A stretch of 64,000 nt of DNA from Marinobacter fuscus (GTDB lineage: Bacteria; Pseudomonadota; Gammaproteobacteria; Pseudomonadales; Oleiphilaceae). Below, in pieces: positions 30,213 to 39,167 of this stretch. A program made the position numbers and the translations under genes. Positions within the stretch are counted from its first letter, which is position 1. Each line of letters begins with the position of its first letter. Location: NCBI RefSeq assembly GCF_003007675.1, contig NZ_PXNP01000096.1, positions 1-64,000 on the forward strand. Direction: 5' to 3'. The notes under the pieces were generated by a model, which made no database searches, had not been told where the DNA came from, and saw only the letters and a program-made list of their open reading frames with translations.

Positions 30213-30301
30213 TGGGGCTCCAGTTGCCTGTGTGAATTTGACATTCTGGCTTTATGGAGGCGGGTGGCAGGAATTCAAGTGCCTATTGGGGCTTACTTGT
30301 G

Positions 30302-30400
30302 TGCCAAGGTGGGGTCTGACCCCAAGGGGTCAGACCCCGCAGTTAGGCCCGCAGGTGAGATCCCGCAATCGACCCCCTGGGGTCAGACCCCACCTTGGCA
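30302..30400. repeat. Palindromic intergenic element with GGGGTCAGACCCC motifs
   Basis: Arms 30302-30323 and 30379-30398(+2) form a perfect 22-bp inverted repeat (outer sequence TGCCAAGGTGG). A third GGGGTCAGACCCC palindrome sits inside the left half. The layout is that of a REP/MITE-like element. It lies within the argS-SPOR-hslVU cluster, where its transcript would fold into a strong hairpin. Confidence 0.85.
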
Positions 30401-30409
30401 GGCTAGCGC

Positions 30410-31060
30410 TTACCCCTCCTTGGGAATCTTCCGCACCAGCGGCTCAATATTAATGGACACCAGCTTATCCACCGCCGAGTTCATCTGGCTGCGGGAGGTG
30501 AACGGCCCCACATTTACCCGATACCACACGCTGCCGCTATCCAGATCAATGCGTTGGACATGAGCCCGCAATCCTTGAAAGGCAATCTGCGCCCGCTGTC
30601 GCTCAGCATCGTCCTTGCTGCGGAACGAGCCGGACTGCACCACGTAATCGAACTTCTGCAGCGCCGGGCCGGGGGTGTATTCCTCCACCTTGGGTGGAAC
30701 CACCTCTGACTCCGGCAGCATCTCGTAAAACCGGAAGCGCTGCTCCTTGCTGGGGGGTTCCTGCTTTGCAGTGTTCTTGGCTGGAGTGGTGGGAGCTTTG
30801 GCAGGCTGTTGCACCTGTGGTGTGTTTGCAGGCTGGTCAGCACTGCCGCCGGGCAGGGTATTCAGATACACAATAAAACCAACAAAGCCGCCAACGGCGG
30901 CCAGGGACAAAATGGTTCTCATAGACAAACTGCCATGCTGGGGGCGTGACGGGTGCGTCTTTTTCGGTTCAGCCGCTTTTTGCTGCCGGGAGCGTGCTGC
31001 CGGTTTTCCGGCAGCCCCTCTCCCGGCGGGGCGGTCTTTCCTGGCGTAATCTCTGGCCAT
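30410..31060 (-). CDS. SPOR-domain cell-division protein, FtsN-like
   Basis: The 216-residue protein has a short basic cytoplasmic tail, one transmembrane helix (about residues 50-66, TILSLAAVGGFVGFIVYL), a Pro/Ala/Gln-rich linker and a C-terminal SPOR domain (about 138-212, YVVQSGSFRSKDDAERQRAQI and WYRVNVGPFTSRSQM). SPOR domains bind denuded glycan strands at the septum, and this single-pass layout is that of FtsN. The argS-(SPOR)-hslV-hslU order is widely conserved, which supports an FtsN-type assignment. The start is 7 bp after the argS stop. Confidence 0.85.
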   Translation of the reverse strand: MARDYARKDRPAGRGAAGKPAARSRQQKAAEPKKTHPSRPQHGSLSMRTILSLAAVGGFVGFIVYLNTLPGGSADQPANTPQVQQPAKAPTTPAKNTAKQEPPSKEQRFRFYEMLPESEVVPPKVEEYTPGPALQKFDYVVQSGSFRSKDDAERQRAQIAFQGLRAHVQRIDLDSGSVWYRVNVGPFTSRSQMNSAVDKLVSINIEPLVRKIPKEG

Positions 31061-31067
31061 GGAGGAG

Positions 31068-32753
31068 TTACATCTCGTCCGGAGCGCTTACGCCGAGCAG
31101 GTCCAGGCCGTTGGCGATTACCTGACGCACGGCAAGATACAGGCTGACCCGGGCATCCCGCAGTGCGGTATCGTCAATCAACACTTTGTGGGCGTTGTAG
31201 TAGGTGTGGAATTGCCCGGCCAGCTCACGGAGATAATGCGTGAGGTGGTGGGGTTCACGCTGGGCTGCTGAATTGGCAATCAGCTCCGGATACTTCGCCA
31301 GCTGGTTTGCCAGTTCCTTTTCCTCATCCAGGGTCAACAGGCTCAGGTCGCCCAGGCACTCATTCATGCCCCGTTCAACCCCTTCTGCAGCCAGCTTGCG
31401 CAGCACGCTACAAATCCGGGCGTGGGCATACTGAATGTAATACACCGGGTTTTCGTTGGTCTGGGAGCGGGCCAGATCAATGTCGAAGGTCAGCTGGGAA
31501 TCTACCCGGCGGGCTGCCAGGAAGAAGCGGGTGGCGTCGCGACCCACTTCGTCAATCAGATCGCGCACGGTTACGTAGCTACCGGCCCGCTTGGAGATTT
31601 TTACCTCCTGGCCGGAGCGGGTGACCATGACCATCTGGTGCAGCACGTAATCCGGCCAGCCCTGGGGGATGTCGGCTTTGAGTGCCTGCAGGCCCGCCCG
31701 AACCCGGGTGACCGTGGAGTGGTGGTCGGCGCCTTGCTCATTGATGACCGTGCTGAAGCCACGCTGCCATTTGTCCAGGTGGTAGGCCACGTCTGGCAGG
31801 AAGTAGGTATAGCCGCCATCTTTTTTGCGCATGACCCGGTCTTTGTCGTCGCCAAATTCCGTGGTCTTCAGCCACATGGCGCCGTCTTGCTCGTAGGTGT
31901 AGCCGTTGGCTTTCAGGCGCTCCACCGTGGCTTCCACCTTGCCGTCTTGGTATAGGGAGGACTCGAGGAAGTACACGTCGAACTGCACGCCAAAGGCTTT
32001 CAGGTCGAGATCCTGTTCCCGGCGCAGATAGGCCACGGCGAACTCACGGATGGCGTCACGGTCTTCCGGGTCGGCCTTGGCGGTTACTTCCCGGTCGTCG
32101 GCCACCACGGTTTCGCCGGCCAGATAGGCATTGGCGACATCGACAATGTAATCGCCCCGGTAGCCGTCGGATGGCCAGCTTTCGTGCTCCGGTGTCAGAC
32201 CTTTCACCCGGGCCTGAACAGATAAGGCCAGATTGTTAATCTGGGCACCGGCGTCGTTGTAGTAAAACTCCCGGGTAACGTCGTAACCGTTGGCTTCCAG
32301 CAGGCGGCACAGGCAGTCGCCTATGGCGGCGCCGCGGCCGTGGCCCACGTGCAGTGGGCCGGTGGGGTTGGCCGAGACGAACTCCACCTGCACCTTTTCG
32401 CCCTTGCCGGACTGGTTTCGGCCAAACTGATTCGCTTCATCCAGAATGCTGTTCACGATGCCAAAAGCGCTGGCGGTGCTCATAAAGAAGTTGATGAACC
32501 CGGGGCCAGCAATCTCCACCTTCTCCACCGCCGAACTGTCGGGCAGGGCAGCGACCAGTGCCTCAGCCAGCTTGCGCGGCGGGCAACCGGCGGCCTTGGA
32601 CGCCACCAGGGCAATGTTGCAGGCATAATCCCCGTGGGACTTGTCTTTGGTGTTGCCAACCTGCGGTGTAAAAGCCTGATCAGCTGGCAAAGTGCCTTCA
32701 GATTGCAGGGCTGCAAGAGCAGACTGGAGAAGCTCGGATACGGTCTCTTTCAT
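31068..32753 (-). CDS. argS: Arginyl-tRNA synthetase
   Basis: ArgRS charges tRNA-Arg. The 561-residue class I synthetase has the N-terminal add-1 domain, the HIGH-type signature as [14 protein letters not shown] at about residues 133-146 after SANPTGPL, and the anticodon-binding C-terminal region. KMSKR is replaced by KISKRAG ([11 protein letters not shown]), a variant seen in many ArgRS. It is the first gene of the leftward cluster argS, SPOR gene, hslV, hslU; the 213 bp to the next gene on the right should hold the promoter. Confidence 0.96.
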   Translation of the reverse strand: MKETVSELLQSALAALQSEGTLPADQAFTPQVGNTKDKSHGDYACNIALVASKAAGCPPRKLAEALVAALPDSSAVEKVEIAGPGFINFFMSTASAFGIVNSILDEANQFGRNQSGKGEKVQVEFVSANPTGPLHVGHGRGAAIGDCLCRLLEANGYDVTREFYYNDAGAQINNLALSVQARVKGLTPEHESWPSDGYRGDYIVDVANAYLAGETVVADDREVTAKADPEDRDAIREFAVAYLRREQDLDLKAFGVQFDVYFLESSLYQDGKVEATVERLKANGYTYEQDGAMWLKTTEFGDDKDRVMRKKDGGYTYFLPDVAYHLDKWQRGFSTVINEQGADHHSTVTRVRAGLQALKADIPQGWPDYVLHQMVMVTRSGQEVKISKRAGSYVTVRDLIDEVGRDATRFFLAARRVDSQLTFDIDLARSQTNENPVYYIQYAHARICSVLRKLAAEGVERGMNECLGDLSLLTLDEEKELANQLAKYPELIANSAAQREPHHLTHYLRELAGQFHTYYNAHKVLIDDTALRDARVSLYLAVRQVIANGLDLLGVSAPDEM

Positions 32754-32922
32754 GCGTCAGACGACTCGGTGTTCAGAAGAATGGATACAGGGCGGAGGGC
32801 CCGTGAAAAAAGAAGGGGGCTATTATCGCGGAAACTCGGGGCTTAAGCAAAATGATGCGCAGTCGGCTGATAAAGATCTGACTGTTGGCTTGATGCTGGG
32901 TTAGGTGTTTGGGTGATAGATG

Positions 32923-32953
32923 CGCGGTCTGGCACTGGCAGCGCCAGACCGCG
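32923..32953 (-). terminator. Hairpin after the Ig-like lipoprotein gene
   Basis: A perfect 11-bp stem (CGCGGTCTGGC and complement) lies 14 bp after the stop of the leftward lipoprotein gene. There is no clear T run, so factor-assisted termination or 3'-end protection is possible. Confidence 0.55.
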
Positions 32954-32966
32954 AAAATGTAGAGGA

Positions 32967-34769
32967 TTAGTTGTTGTAAGGGCTGTTGATGCCTCCCGGA
33001 GGCGTGACTGCCTGATCATTCAGATCATCGGACAGGCATGGCAAAGTGAATTCCCGTGAGTTAGAGCTCGAAAAGCCTTCGACATTCGAAGTTGCCGTCA
33101 GACGTACACGAACCCAGCTGCACTCCCCTTTTGGATATCGGATATTGAACTCGACCGATCCGACTGCGTCTGTCAGAACATCGTTCGGTGCGGATGCCGG
33201 GTTGGCAATTTCGGTACCGGCGGGGTCAGAGTGGTTTGTCGGGAAAGTGGCGGTGTAAACCGGAACCCACAATTCGCTAGCCTCGCTCCACACATAGTTG
33301 CCGGTGCTGAACTCCAGGGGCAATACGCTTAGCTGCACGGGCTGGCTCGCACTCGCGTTACCGTTTGCGTCGGTAACCAGAACGCTCCACGGCATGTCAT
33401 AAGTTGATTCCGTGGGCGCTGAAATGGTATTGCCGGTACCAAGAATCAGAGTTAGTGCACGGCCAGCTACAGTCAGGGTAATAGACTGAGTCCGGGAGGT
33501 GCCGTCATTTCGTTCAATTTTCGCACTAACGAGGACGCCATCTTTATCACTGATGCTGGTGGTGGATTTGTAGGTTGAAATAGCTCTGCCCTGGCTATCC
33601 GTTTTTACGATGCCTGGTTCGAGAGTACCGCCGGTCGGGTCAGTTAGTGAGAAATAGACGTTTGCATTTTTGACGAGGTTGCCATTTCTGTCTCTTACCG
33701 TGGAAATAATACTTGCTTCACCGTTTGTTGATACCTGAGTTTTGGATGCGCGAATGCTGACGGTATACGGTGATGAGGATACGAACTCCAGGCTCTCCTT
33801 TGCTTCAATCTGGATTCCAGAAGAGCTATTCGCGAGAGCTGTAATCTCCGCCACGCCCACATCATTCGAAGAAAGCCTGACTGTTGCGATCCCTTGAGAG
33901 TTGGTGGTCGCCGTTCTTGGCGACAGTGAGCCTCGAGTTGTGGAGAAGGTTACGGTGCGGCCAGCGACGGGGGAGCCGTTTTGGTTCCAGGTAATAGAAA
34001 TGTTCTGAGGGCGGTTAACTTCTACTTCGCTGGGAACGTTGCTGTCGAACGCAAAGTTGTCGGCTGAAACGCTCAGTTCCAACCGTTCCGTAATCCTGGA
34101 TTCATTATTGAAGGCGCTTACTGAAAGTGTATCTGTGCCCCCGGTTTGTGCTACGACGGAAAACTGAACCCTGCCAGCGCTGTCGGTGGTAAGTGACGCG
34201 GCCGATACAGTGTTCCTGGTGCTTGAGATAGTAACAGGCGTGTTGCCAATGCCCTGGCCGGCTGAATCCAGTAGCCGCGCTTCATAGTTGGCGGAAGCGC
34301 CATTGCTGATTGCGGATGGCCCGGTCAGGTTGAGCGTTGTTCCTGTAACAGCCACATCAACAGACTTGGTCACGGAGCCTGCCGTGGCAGTCACTGAGAT
34401 CGTCCGGTTTCTCGCGTCGCCTTCGGTTGAAAGTTCGGCGCTGGCCCGGCCTGTTTCCGAGGTGACGGGCGAGAGAATCGCCAGTGAGCCATTGTTTGAT
34501 GCTACGAAATCAACCGGAACATCTGGTGTAAGTATGCCGTTTCTGTCTCGCACCAAGGCCGTGATCGTGGTTTTGTCCTGTCCTGAAGAGCCCATCGCGG
34601 GCGTGCTGGATAATAGCTGGATTGAGCCTACGGTGAACTGATCAGAGGGCGATCCACCGTTGCCATTGCCCGTGCCAGAGAGTGGGGTTGAGCTATCGTC
34701 ACCCCCACATGCCGCCATGAATAGTGCCAGCGACATTGCCGCCGCTCGTGCAAGGAATTTCCCTGACAT
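32967..34769 (-). CDS. Lipoprotein with tandem bacterial Ig-like (Big_1-type) domains
   Basis: The 600-residue protein has a lipoprotein signal with lipobox LFMAAC (acylated Cys21) followed by a Gly/Asn/Ser-rich linker. It then shows several repeats of the pattern T-x-x-V-x-D-x-x-G-x-x-V-x-x-A/N-V-x-F, for example TALVRDRNGILTPDVPVDF, STVRDRNGNLVKNANVYF, with following T(D/N)SxGxA. This is the invasin/intimin Big_1 pattern of surface beta-sandwich domains. A role in adhesion or surface exposure is likely by family, but the ligand is unknown. It is a single-gene unit between argS and priA. Aspartates after residue 21 (GGDDSS) may steer it in lipoprotein sorting; this is uncertain. Confidence 0.83.
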   Translation of the reverse strand: MSGKFLARAAAMSLALFMAACGGDDSSTPLSGTGNGNGGSPSDQFTVGSIQLLSSTPAMGSSGQDKTTITALVRDRNGILTPDVPVDFVASNNGSLAILSPVTSETGRASAELSTEGDARNRTISVTATAGSVTKSVDVAVTGTTLNLTGPSAISNGASANYEARLLDSAGQGIGNTPVTISSTRNTVSAASLTTDSAGRVQFSVVAQTGGTDTLSVSAFNNESRITERLELSVSADNFAFDSNVPSEVEVNRPQNISITWNQNGSPVAGRTVTFSTTRGSLSPRTATTNSQGIATVRLSSNDVGVAEITALANSSSGIQIEAKESLEFVSSSPYTVSIRASKTQVSTNGEASIISTVRDRNGNLVKNANVYFSLTDPTGGTLEPGIVKTDSQGRAISTYKSTTSISDKDGVLVSAKIERNDGTSRTQSITLTVAGRALTLILGTGNTISAPTESTYDMPWSVLVTDANGNASASQPVQLSVLPLEFSTGNYVWSEASELWVPVYTATFPTNHSDPAGTEIANPASAPNDVLTDAVGSVEFNIRYPKGECSWVRVRLTATSNVEGFSSSNSREFTLPCLSDDLNDQAVTPPGGINSPYNN

Positions 34770-34977
34770 AATTGTGTCTCCAGTTTTCGTTTACAGCGCA
34801 AGCCTTTCGGGTGTGCGTCTCCGGCATGAGAGCCGCAACCTAAGGATTGATTCCAGGTTTCTTGGATAGATTGCTGAAAATCATAGCACAGTCAATCGAA
34901 TCGCAATGCGTCGTATCGGTGATTTATGAATAAAGATTGTAACGTTTTGCAGAATTGGCCTTGCATCACGTTTCCGG

Positions 34978-37152
34978 TTAGCCGGTTTCCTGGGGATCCA
35001 CATCCACCGCCCACTTCACACTCGCAGGCAGTTTCCGTATATCGAGCTGCTGGCAGGTTTGAGTAAGAAGCCGGTTAAGATGCTTTCTGCTATCACTGCA
35101 GACCACCAGTTGGGCCCGATGGCGATCGGCCTTGCGGGCGATAACGGCAGGAATCGGGCCCCATATTTCAACGCCGGGCCCCTGGATCAGCGACCTGATC
35201 GAGTCCAGCAACTGAAGGCTCTCCTGCATGGTGTTGGCATCTACCCGGAAGATCGCCATGGCCCTGAAAGGCGGTAGTTCGCCCGCCCGGCGTTCGGCCA
35301 GCAGTTGGTTGGCGAGGGTCGGATAGTCACCCCGACACAGCGCCTGCAGCAGTGGGTGGTCGCTATGGCAGGTCTGAATCAACACCTTTCCGGGCTTGTC
35401 GCCGCGCCCGGCCCGACCGCTCACCTGTAGTAGCGTTTGTACCATTTGTTCCGGCGCCCGGAAGTCGACACTGAACAGGCCGCCATCGGCATTAACCACT
35501 GTTGCGAGGGTAACGTTCGGGAAGTCATGGCCCTTGGCAAGCATTTGTGTGCCAACGAGAATGCAGGGGGCGCCACTATTTACCTGCGAGAGTATGCCCT
35601 GAATACTGCCTTTTCGCTGAGTGCTGTCCCGGTCTACCCGGATCACCGGGGTGTCCGGGAAGAGTCCGGCCAGGGTTTCTTCCGTGCGTTCAGTGCCCTG
35701 ACCCACCGGTTTGAAATTATCGCTTTTACAGGCAGGGCAAGCATGGCTGGCGGCCATCTGGAAATCGCAATGGTGGCAGCGCATGGCTCTGTCTCTGCGG
35801 TGGTAGGTGAGCCGTGTGTCGCAACGGGGGCACTCCTCCATGTGGCCGCAGTCAAAGCACATCATCACCGGAGCAAAGCCTCGGCGGTTTATGAACACCA
35901 GCGCCTGCTCCCCTTTGTCCAGTGCTTCGGCGATGGCGCTCAGGGCAGGGCGTGACAGGCCGCTTTCCAGAGGGCGGCTGCGAATGTCCAGCAGTTCCAT
36001 GGACGGTGGGCGGGCATTGCCAGCCCGTTGTTCAAGCCGGATCAGACGATACTTTCCCTGCTGCGCGTTGTGCCAGGATTCGAGTGATGGCGTGGCGGAG
36101 CCCAGAATGACCGGGCAGTGATTGAGGTGGGCGCGGTATACGGCAATATCGCGGCCGGAATAGCGGAAGCCCTCTCCCTGTTTGTAGGAGCTGTCATGCT
36201 CCTCATCGACGATGACTGTTCTGAGTCTGGTAAAAGGAAGCAGTACGGCAGAGCGTGTGCCAATCAGAATCACCGGTTCGCCATTTCTTATCTTGAGCCA
36301 GGTGTCGAGACGCTGGCTATCAGTCAACGCGGAGTGCCAGATCGCAATGCGTTGCCCGAAGTAACGCTGGAACCGGGCCAGGGTCTGAGGGGTGAGGTTG
36401 ATTTCCGGCACCAGCACCAGAGCCTGATCCTGCCTGTGCAGATGGGTTTTCAGGTAGTGAAGGTAAAGCTCGGTCTTTCCGCTGCCGGTGATGCCGTACA
36501 GGAGTGTTGCGCTGAACCGACCGGTGTCGGCGGGCAATGACTCGGCCGCGGTGCGTTGCGCTTCAGAAAGCTGTGGTCCGGGCGTGCTGTTCTGGTTGCT
36601 GTCAGCATCGGTTCTGCCCCTATCCTGGCATTCGGTGATCAGCCCCTTGTTCTTCAATGCCCGAATTTGTGGGCGGCTGAAGCCTGCTTTCGTGAGTTCG
36701 CTGGATGTAATGCCTGGCGCATTCTTTATGGCGGTCAGTAATGCTAGCTGTCGATGTGCATTGGCGGGCGGCAATTCGCCGCTGTCTTTGGTTTGCCAGT
36801 GCTGATCGGCTTTTGCTTCTGCCGAACGGCCTCTGCGCAGTGCGGGAGGCAGGGCAGTGAACAGGCACTCGCCCAGTGGGTGCTGGTAGTAGTCACTGGC
36901 CCAGGATAGTAGTTTGCAAGTGCTTTCCGGTAGGGCTGGCCAGTCTTCCAAGGCACTTTGAACCGGTTTAAGGTTGATGCCGGATGGTGGCTCCACGCCG
37001 ATTTCTGCGACCAGTCCGGTGAGTGTCTGGTGCCCGAAGGGCACTTTTACCCGCTGGCCGGGTGTCAGTGTCATAGGCTCGGGAACGAGGTAATCGAAGA
37101 GCCTTCGAAGCGGGCGATTCAGGGCGATGCGGGCTGTCCGGGGCCGTGTCAC
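34978..37152 (-). CDS. priA: Primosomal protein N' (PriA helicase)
   Basis: PriA restarts collapsed replication forks. The 724-residue protein has the 3'-DNA-end binding N-terminal domain, Walker A GITGSGKTELYLHY, the DEEH box in VIVDEEHDSSYKQ, the zinc-binding cysteine cluster (CFDCGHMEECPRC, then MRCHHCDFQ and HACPACKSDN) and the helicase C-terminal GRAGRGDKPG motif. Start ATG 37152 gives a normal length. It is divergent from rpmE; the 233-bp gap should contain both promoters. Confidence 0.96.
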   Translation of the reverse strand: MTRPRTARIALNRPLRRLFDYLVPEPMTLTPGQRVKVPFGHQTLTGLVAEIGVEPPSGINLKPVQSALEDWPALPESTCKLLSWASDYYQHPLGECLFTALPPALRRGRSAEAKADQHWQTKDSGELPPANAHRQLALLTAIKNAPGITSSELTKAGFSRPQIRALKNKGLITECQDRGRTDADSNQNSTPGPQLSEAQRTAAESLPADTGRFSATLLYGITGSGKTELYLHYLKTHLHRQDQALVLVPEINLTPQTLARFQRYFGQRIAIWHSALTDSQRLDTWLKIRNGEPVILIGTRSAVLLPFTRLRTVIVDEEHDSSYKQGEGFRYSGRDIAVYRAHLNHCPVILGSATPSLESWHNAQQGKYRLIRLEQRAGNARPPSMELLDIRSRPLESGLSRPALSAIAEALDKGEQALVFINRRGFAPVMMCFDCGHMEECPRCDTRLTYHRRDRAMRCHHCDFQMAASHACPACKSDNFKPVGQGTERTEETLAGLFPDTPVIRVDRDSTQRKGSIQGILSQVNSGAPCILVGTQMLAKGHDFPNVTLATVVNADGGLFSVDFRAPEQMVQTLLQVSGRAGRGDKPGKVLIQTCHSDHPLLQALCRGDYPTLANQLLAERRAGELPPFRAMAIFRVDANTMQESLQLLDSIRSLIQGPGVEIWGPIPAVIARKADRHRAQLVVCSDSRKHLNRLLTQTCQQLDIRKLPASVKWAVDVDPQETG

Positions 37153-37385
37153 GGTAACTGCGTATCCTGAATAAGGGCATTGATCATCGGTTTGCGTGGC
37201 ATCCGGCGGCGTGGCGCCACCAATATACTTGCCTGCGGCCGGCTTTGTCAGTAAGATTCGCGGTCTGTTTCTGGCCGGGCTCGATTGTGCACGGTCTTTT
37301 CAATTGATTCAAACATGCGGTGCCTGGCAAGAAAGCTGCCCTAAGGCGTGTGATCAGGTAGCGGCATGACCGTAAGAGGTTCGCC

Positions 37386-37607
37386 ATGAAAGAAGGTATT
37401 CACCCCAAGTACGAGAACATCACCGCTACCTGTTCCTGCGGGAATGTGATTAATACCCGTTCAACTGTTGGTCACGACCTGCAGCTCGACGTTTGCTCCC
37501 AGTGCCACCCGTTCTACACCGGCAAGCAGAAGGTGATGGACACAGGTGGTCGTATTGACCGCTTCAACAAGCGGTTCGGTGGCCGTATTGGCGGTAAGAA
37601 AGACTGA
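37386..37607 (+). CDS. rpmE: 50S ribosomal protein L31
   Basis: This 73-residue ribosomal protein is the zinc-binding type: C16, C18, C37 and C40 (TCSCGN and DVCSQCHPF) are all present. The opening [15 protein letters not shown] and the tail [12 protein letters not shown] are typical. A strong terminator follows 15 bp after the stop. Confidence 0.97.
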   Translation: MKEGIHPKYENITATCSCGNVINTRSTVGHDLQLDVCSQCHPFYTGKQKVMDTGGRIDRFNKRFGGRIGGKKD

Positions 37608-37622
37608 TTTTCGCCGAAATCG

Positions 37623-37650
37623 AAAAAAAGCGCCGAAAGGCGCTTTTTTT
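37623..37650. terminator. Intrinsic terminator after rpmE
   Basis: A7-GCGCC, loop GAAA, GGCGC-T7 forms a 12-bp symmetric stem with T runs on both strands. Confidence 0.95.
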
Positions 37651-37822
37651 GTGCCTGTTCGATGGCTTGGATGCGAGCGTATACGCGAAATGCACTATTG
37701 ACTGTATACAAAACATTCCATTCAGGCTTGTCGTTTGCCATTGAGCGAGCCATAATGTCGCGCTCCGTCGAGCGTTGCTCTGGCGGCTATTACCTTTAAA
37801 CGTGACAAACGGAACAGTGGCA

Positions 37823-39088
37823 ATGTCTCAAGATCTGAAAGAAGCAGCCCTTGAATATCACGCCAAGCCGCGGCCGGGTAAGCTTAGCGTTGAAATCACC
37901 AAGGCTACGAAAACCTCCCGCGATCTTTCTCTGGCGTATAGCCCGGGGGTTGCCGAACCGGTCCGCGAGATCGCGAAGGACCCCGAGAATGCATACAAAT
38001 ACACCGCCAAGGGTAACCTGGTAGCCGTGATTTCTGACGGTACTGCGATCCTGGGTCTGGGCAATCTCGGCCCTCTGGCGAGCAAGCCGGTGATGGAAGG
38101 CAAAGGCGTCCTGTTCAAGCGCTTTGCCGGTATCGATGTGTTTGATATCGAGGTGAACTCCGAGAGCCCTCAGGCGTTTATTGAAACGGTTGAGCGGATT
38201 GCCGATACCTTCGGTGGGATCAACCTCGAAGACATCAAGGCGCCTGAGTGCTTTGAAATCGAGCGCGCTCTGGTCGAAAAGTGCAATGTGCCGGTTTTTC
38301 ATGATGACCAGCATGGCACCGCCATTGTAACTGCTGCGGGCATGATCAACGCACTTGAGCTGCAAGGTAAGAAAATTGAGGAAGCCACGGTCGTTTGCCT
38401 GGGCGCTGGTGCGGCGGCTATTGCCTGCATGAAGCTGCTGGTAAGCTGTGGAATTCGATCTGAAAATATCTACATGCTCGACCGCAAGGGTGTGATCCAC
38501 TCAGGTCGTGACGATCTGAACCAATATAAGGCAATGTTTGCCAACGAGACCGATAAGCGTACGCTGGACGAAGCTATTGATGGTGCCGACGTATTCCTGG
38601 GTCTGTCCGGGCCGGATCTCCTGACTGCCGAGCAGTTGGCGAAGATGGCCCCGAACCCTGTTGTGTTTGCCTGCTCTAACCCGGATCCGGAAATCAGCCC
38701 GGAAGTCGCTCTCGCCACACGCGATGACCTGATCATGGCGACAGGTCGCTCCGACTATCCGAACCAGGTGAATAACGTACTGGGCTTCCCTTTCATTTTC
38801 CGGGGCGCACTGGATGTTCGTGCCACCTGTATTAACGAAGAAATGAAAGTTGCTGCCGTGCATGCGATCCGTGAGCTGGCCAAAGAGCCGGTACCTCAGG
38901 AGATTTGTGAGGCTTACGGTGTAGCGACGTTTGAGTTCGGTCGTGAGTACATCATTCCGAAGCCGATGGACGTCCGCTTGCTGGAAGTTGTGCCAGCAGC
39001 CGTTGCAAGAGCAGCCGTGGATTCCGGCGTTGCCCGCAACCCGTACCCGGCACACTACCCGTTGAAGTCTATGGACGACATTATCTGA
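37823..39088 (+). CDS. maeB: NAD(P)-dependent malic enzyme, short form
   Basis: Malic enzyme converts malate to pyruvate and CO2 with reduction of NAD(P). The protein has [40 protein letters not shown], and the metal/malate site [11 protein letters not shown], plus a nucleotide-binding [15 protein letters not shown]. Unlike the 750-residue E. coli MaeB it has no C-terminal phosphotransacetylase domain (421 residues from ATG 37823). Another in-frame start at 37775 is less likely because its extra residues are not conserved. Cofactor preference is not decided by sequence. Confidence 0.9.
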   Translation: MSQDLKEAALEYHAKPRPGKLSVEITKATKTSRDLSLAYSPGVAEPVREIAKDPENAYKYTAKGNLVAVISDGTAILGLGNLGPLASKPVMEGKGVLFKRFAGIDVFDIEVNSESPQAFIETVERIADTFGGINLEDIKAPECFEIERALVEKCNVPVFHDDQHGTAIVTAAGMINALELQGKKIEEATVVCLGAGAAAIACMKLLVSCGIRSENIYMLDRKGVIHSGRDDLNQYKAMFANETDKRTLDEAIDGADVFLGLSGPDLLTAEQLAKMAPNPVVFACSNPDPEISPEVALATRDDLIMATGRSDYPNQVNNVLGFPFIFRGALDVRATCINEEMKVAAVHAIRELAKEPVPQEICEAYGVATFEFGREYIIPKPMDVRLLEVVPAAVARAAVDSGVARNPYPAHYPLKSMDDII

Positions 39089-39114
39089 TCCTGATAGTTC
39101 GTCTTGCTTCATAG

Positions 39115-39145
39115 AAAAACCGGCGGAAGATCCCGCCGGTTTTTT
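39115..39145. terminator. Bidirectional terminator between maeB and mrcA
   Basis: A perfect 12-bp stem (AAAAACCGGCGG and complement) with T/A runs on both sides serves two convergent genes. Confidence 0.95.
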
Positions 39146-39167
39146 GTATCTGCTGAGAATCTTCCGC

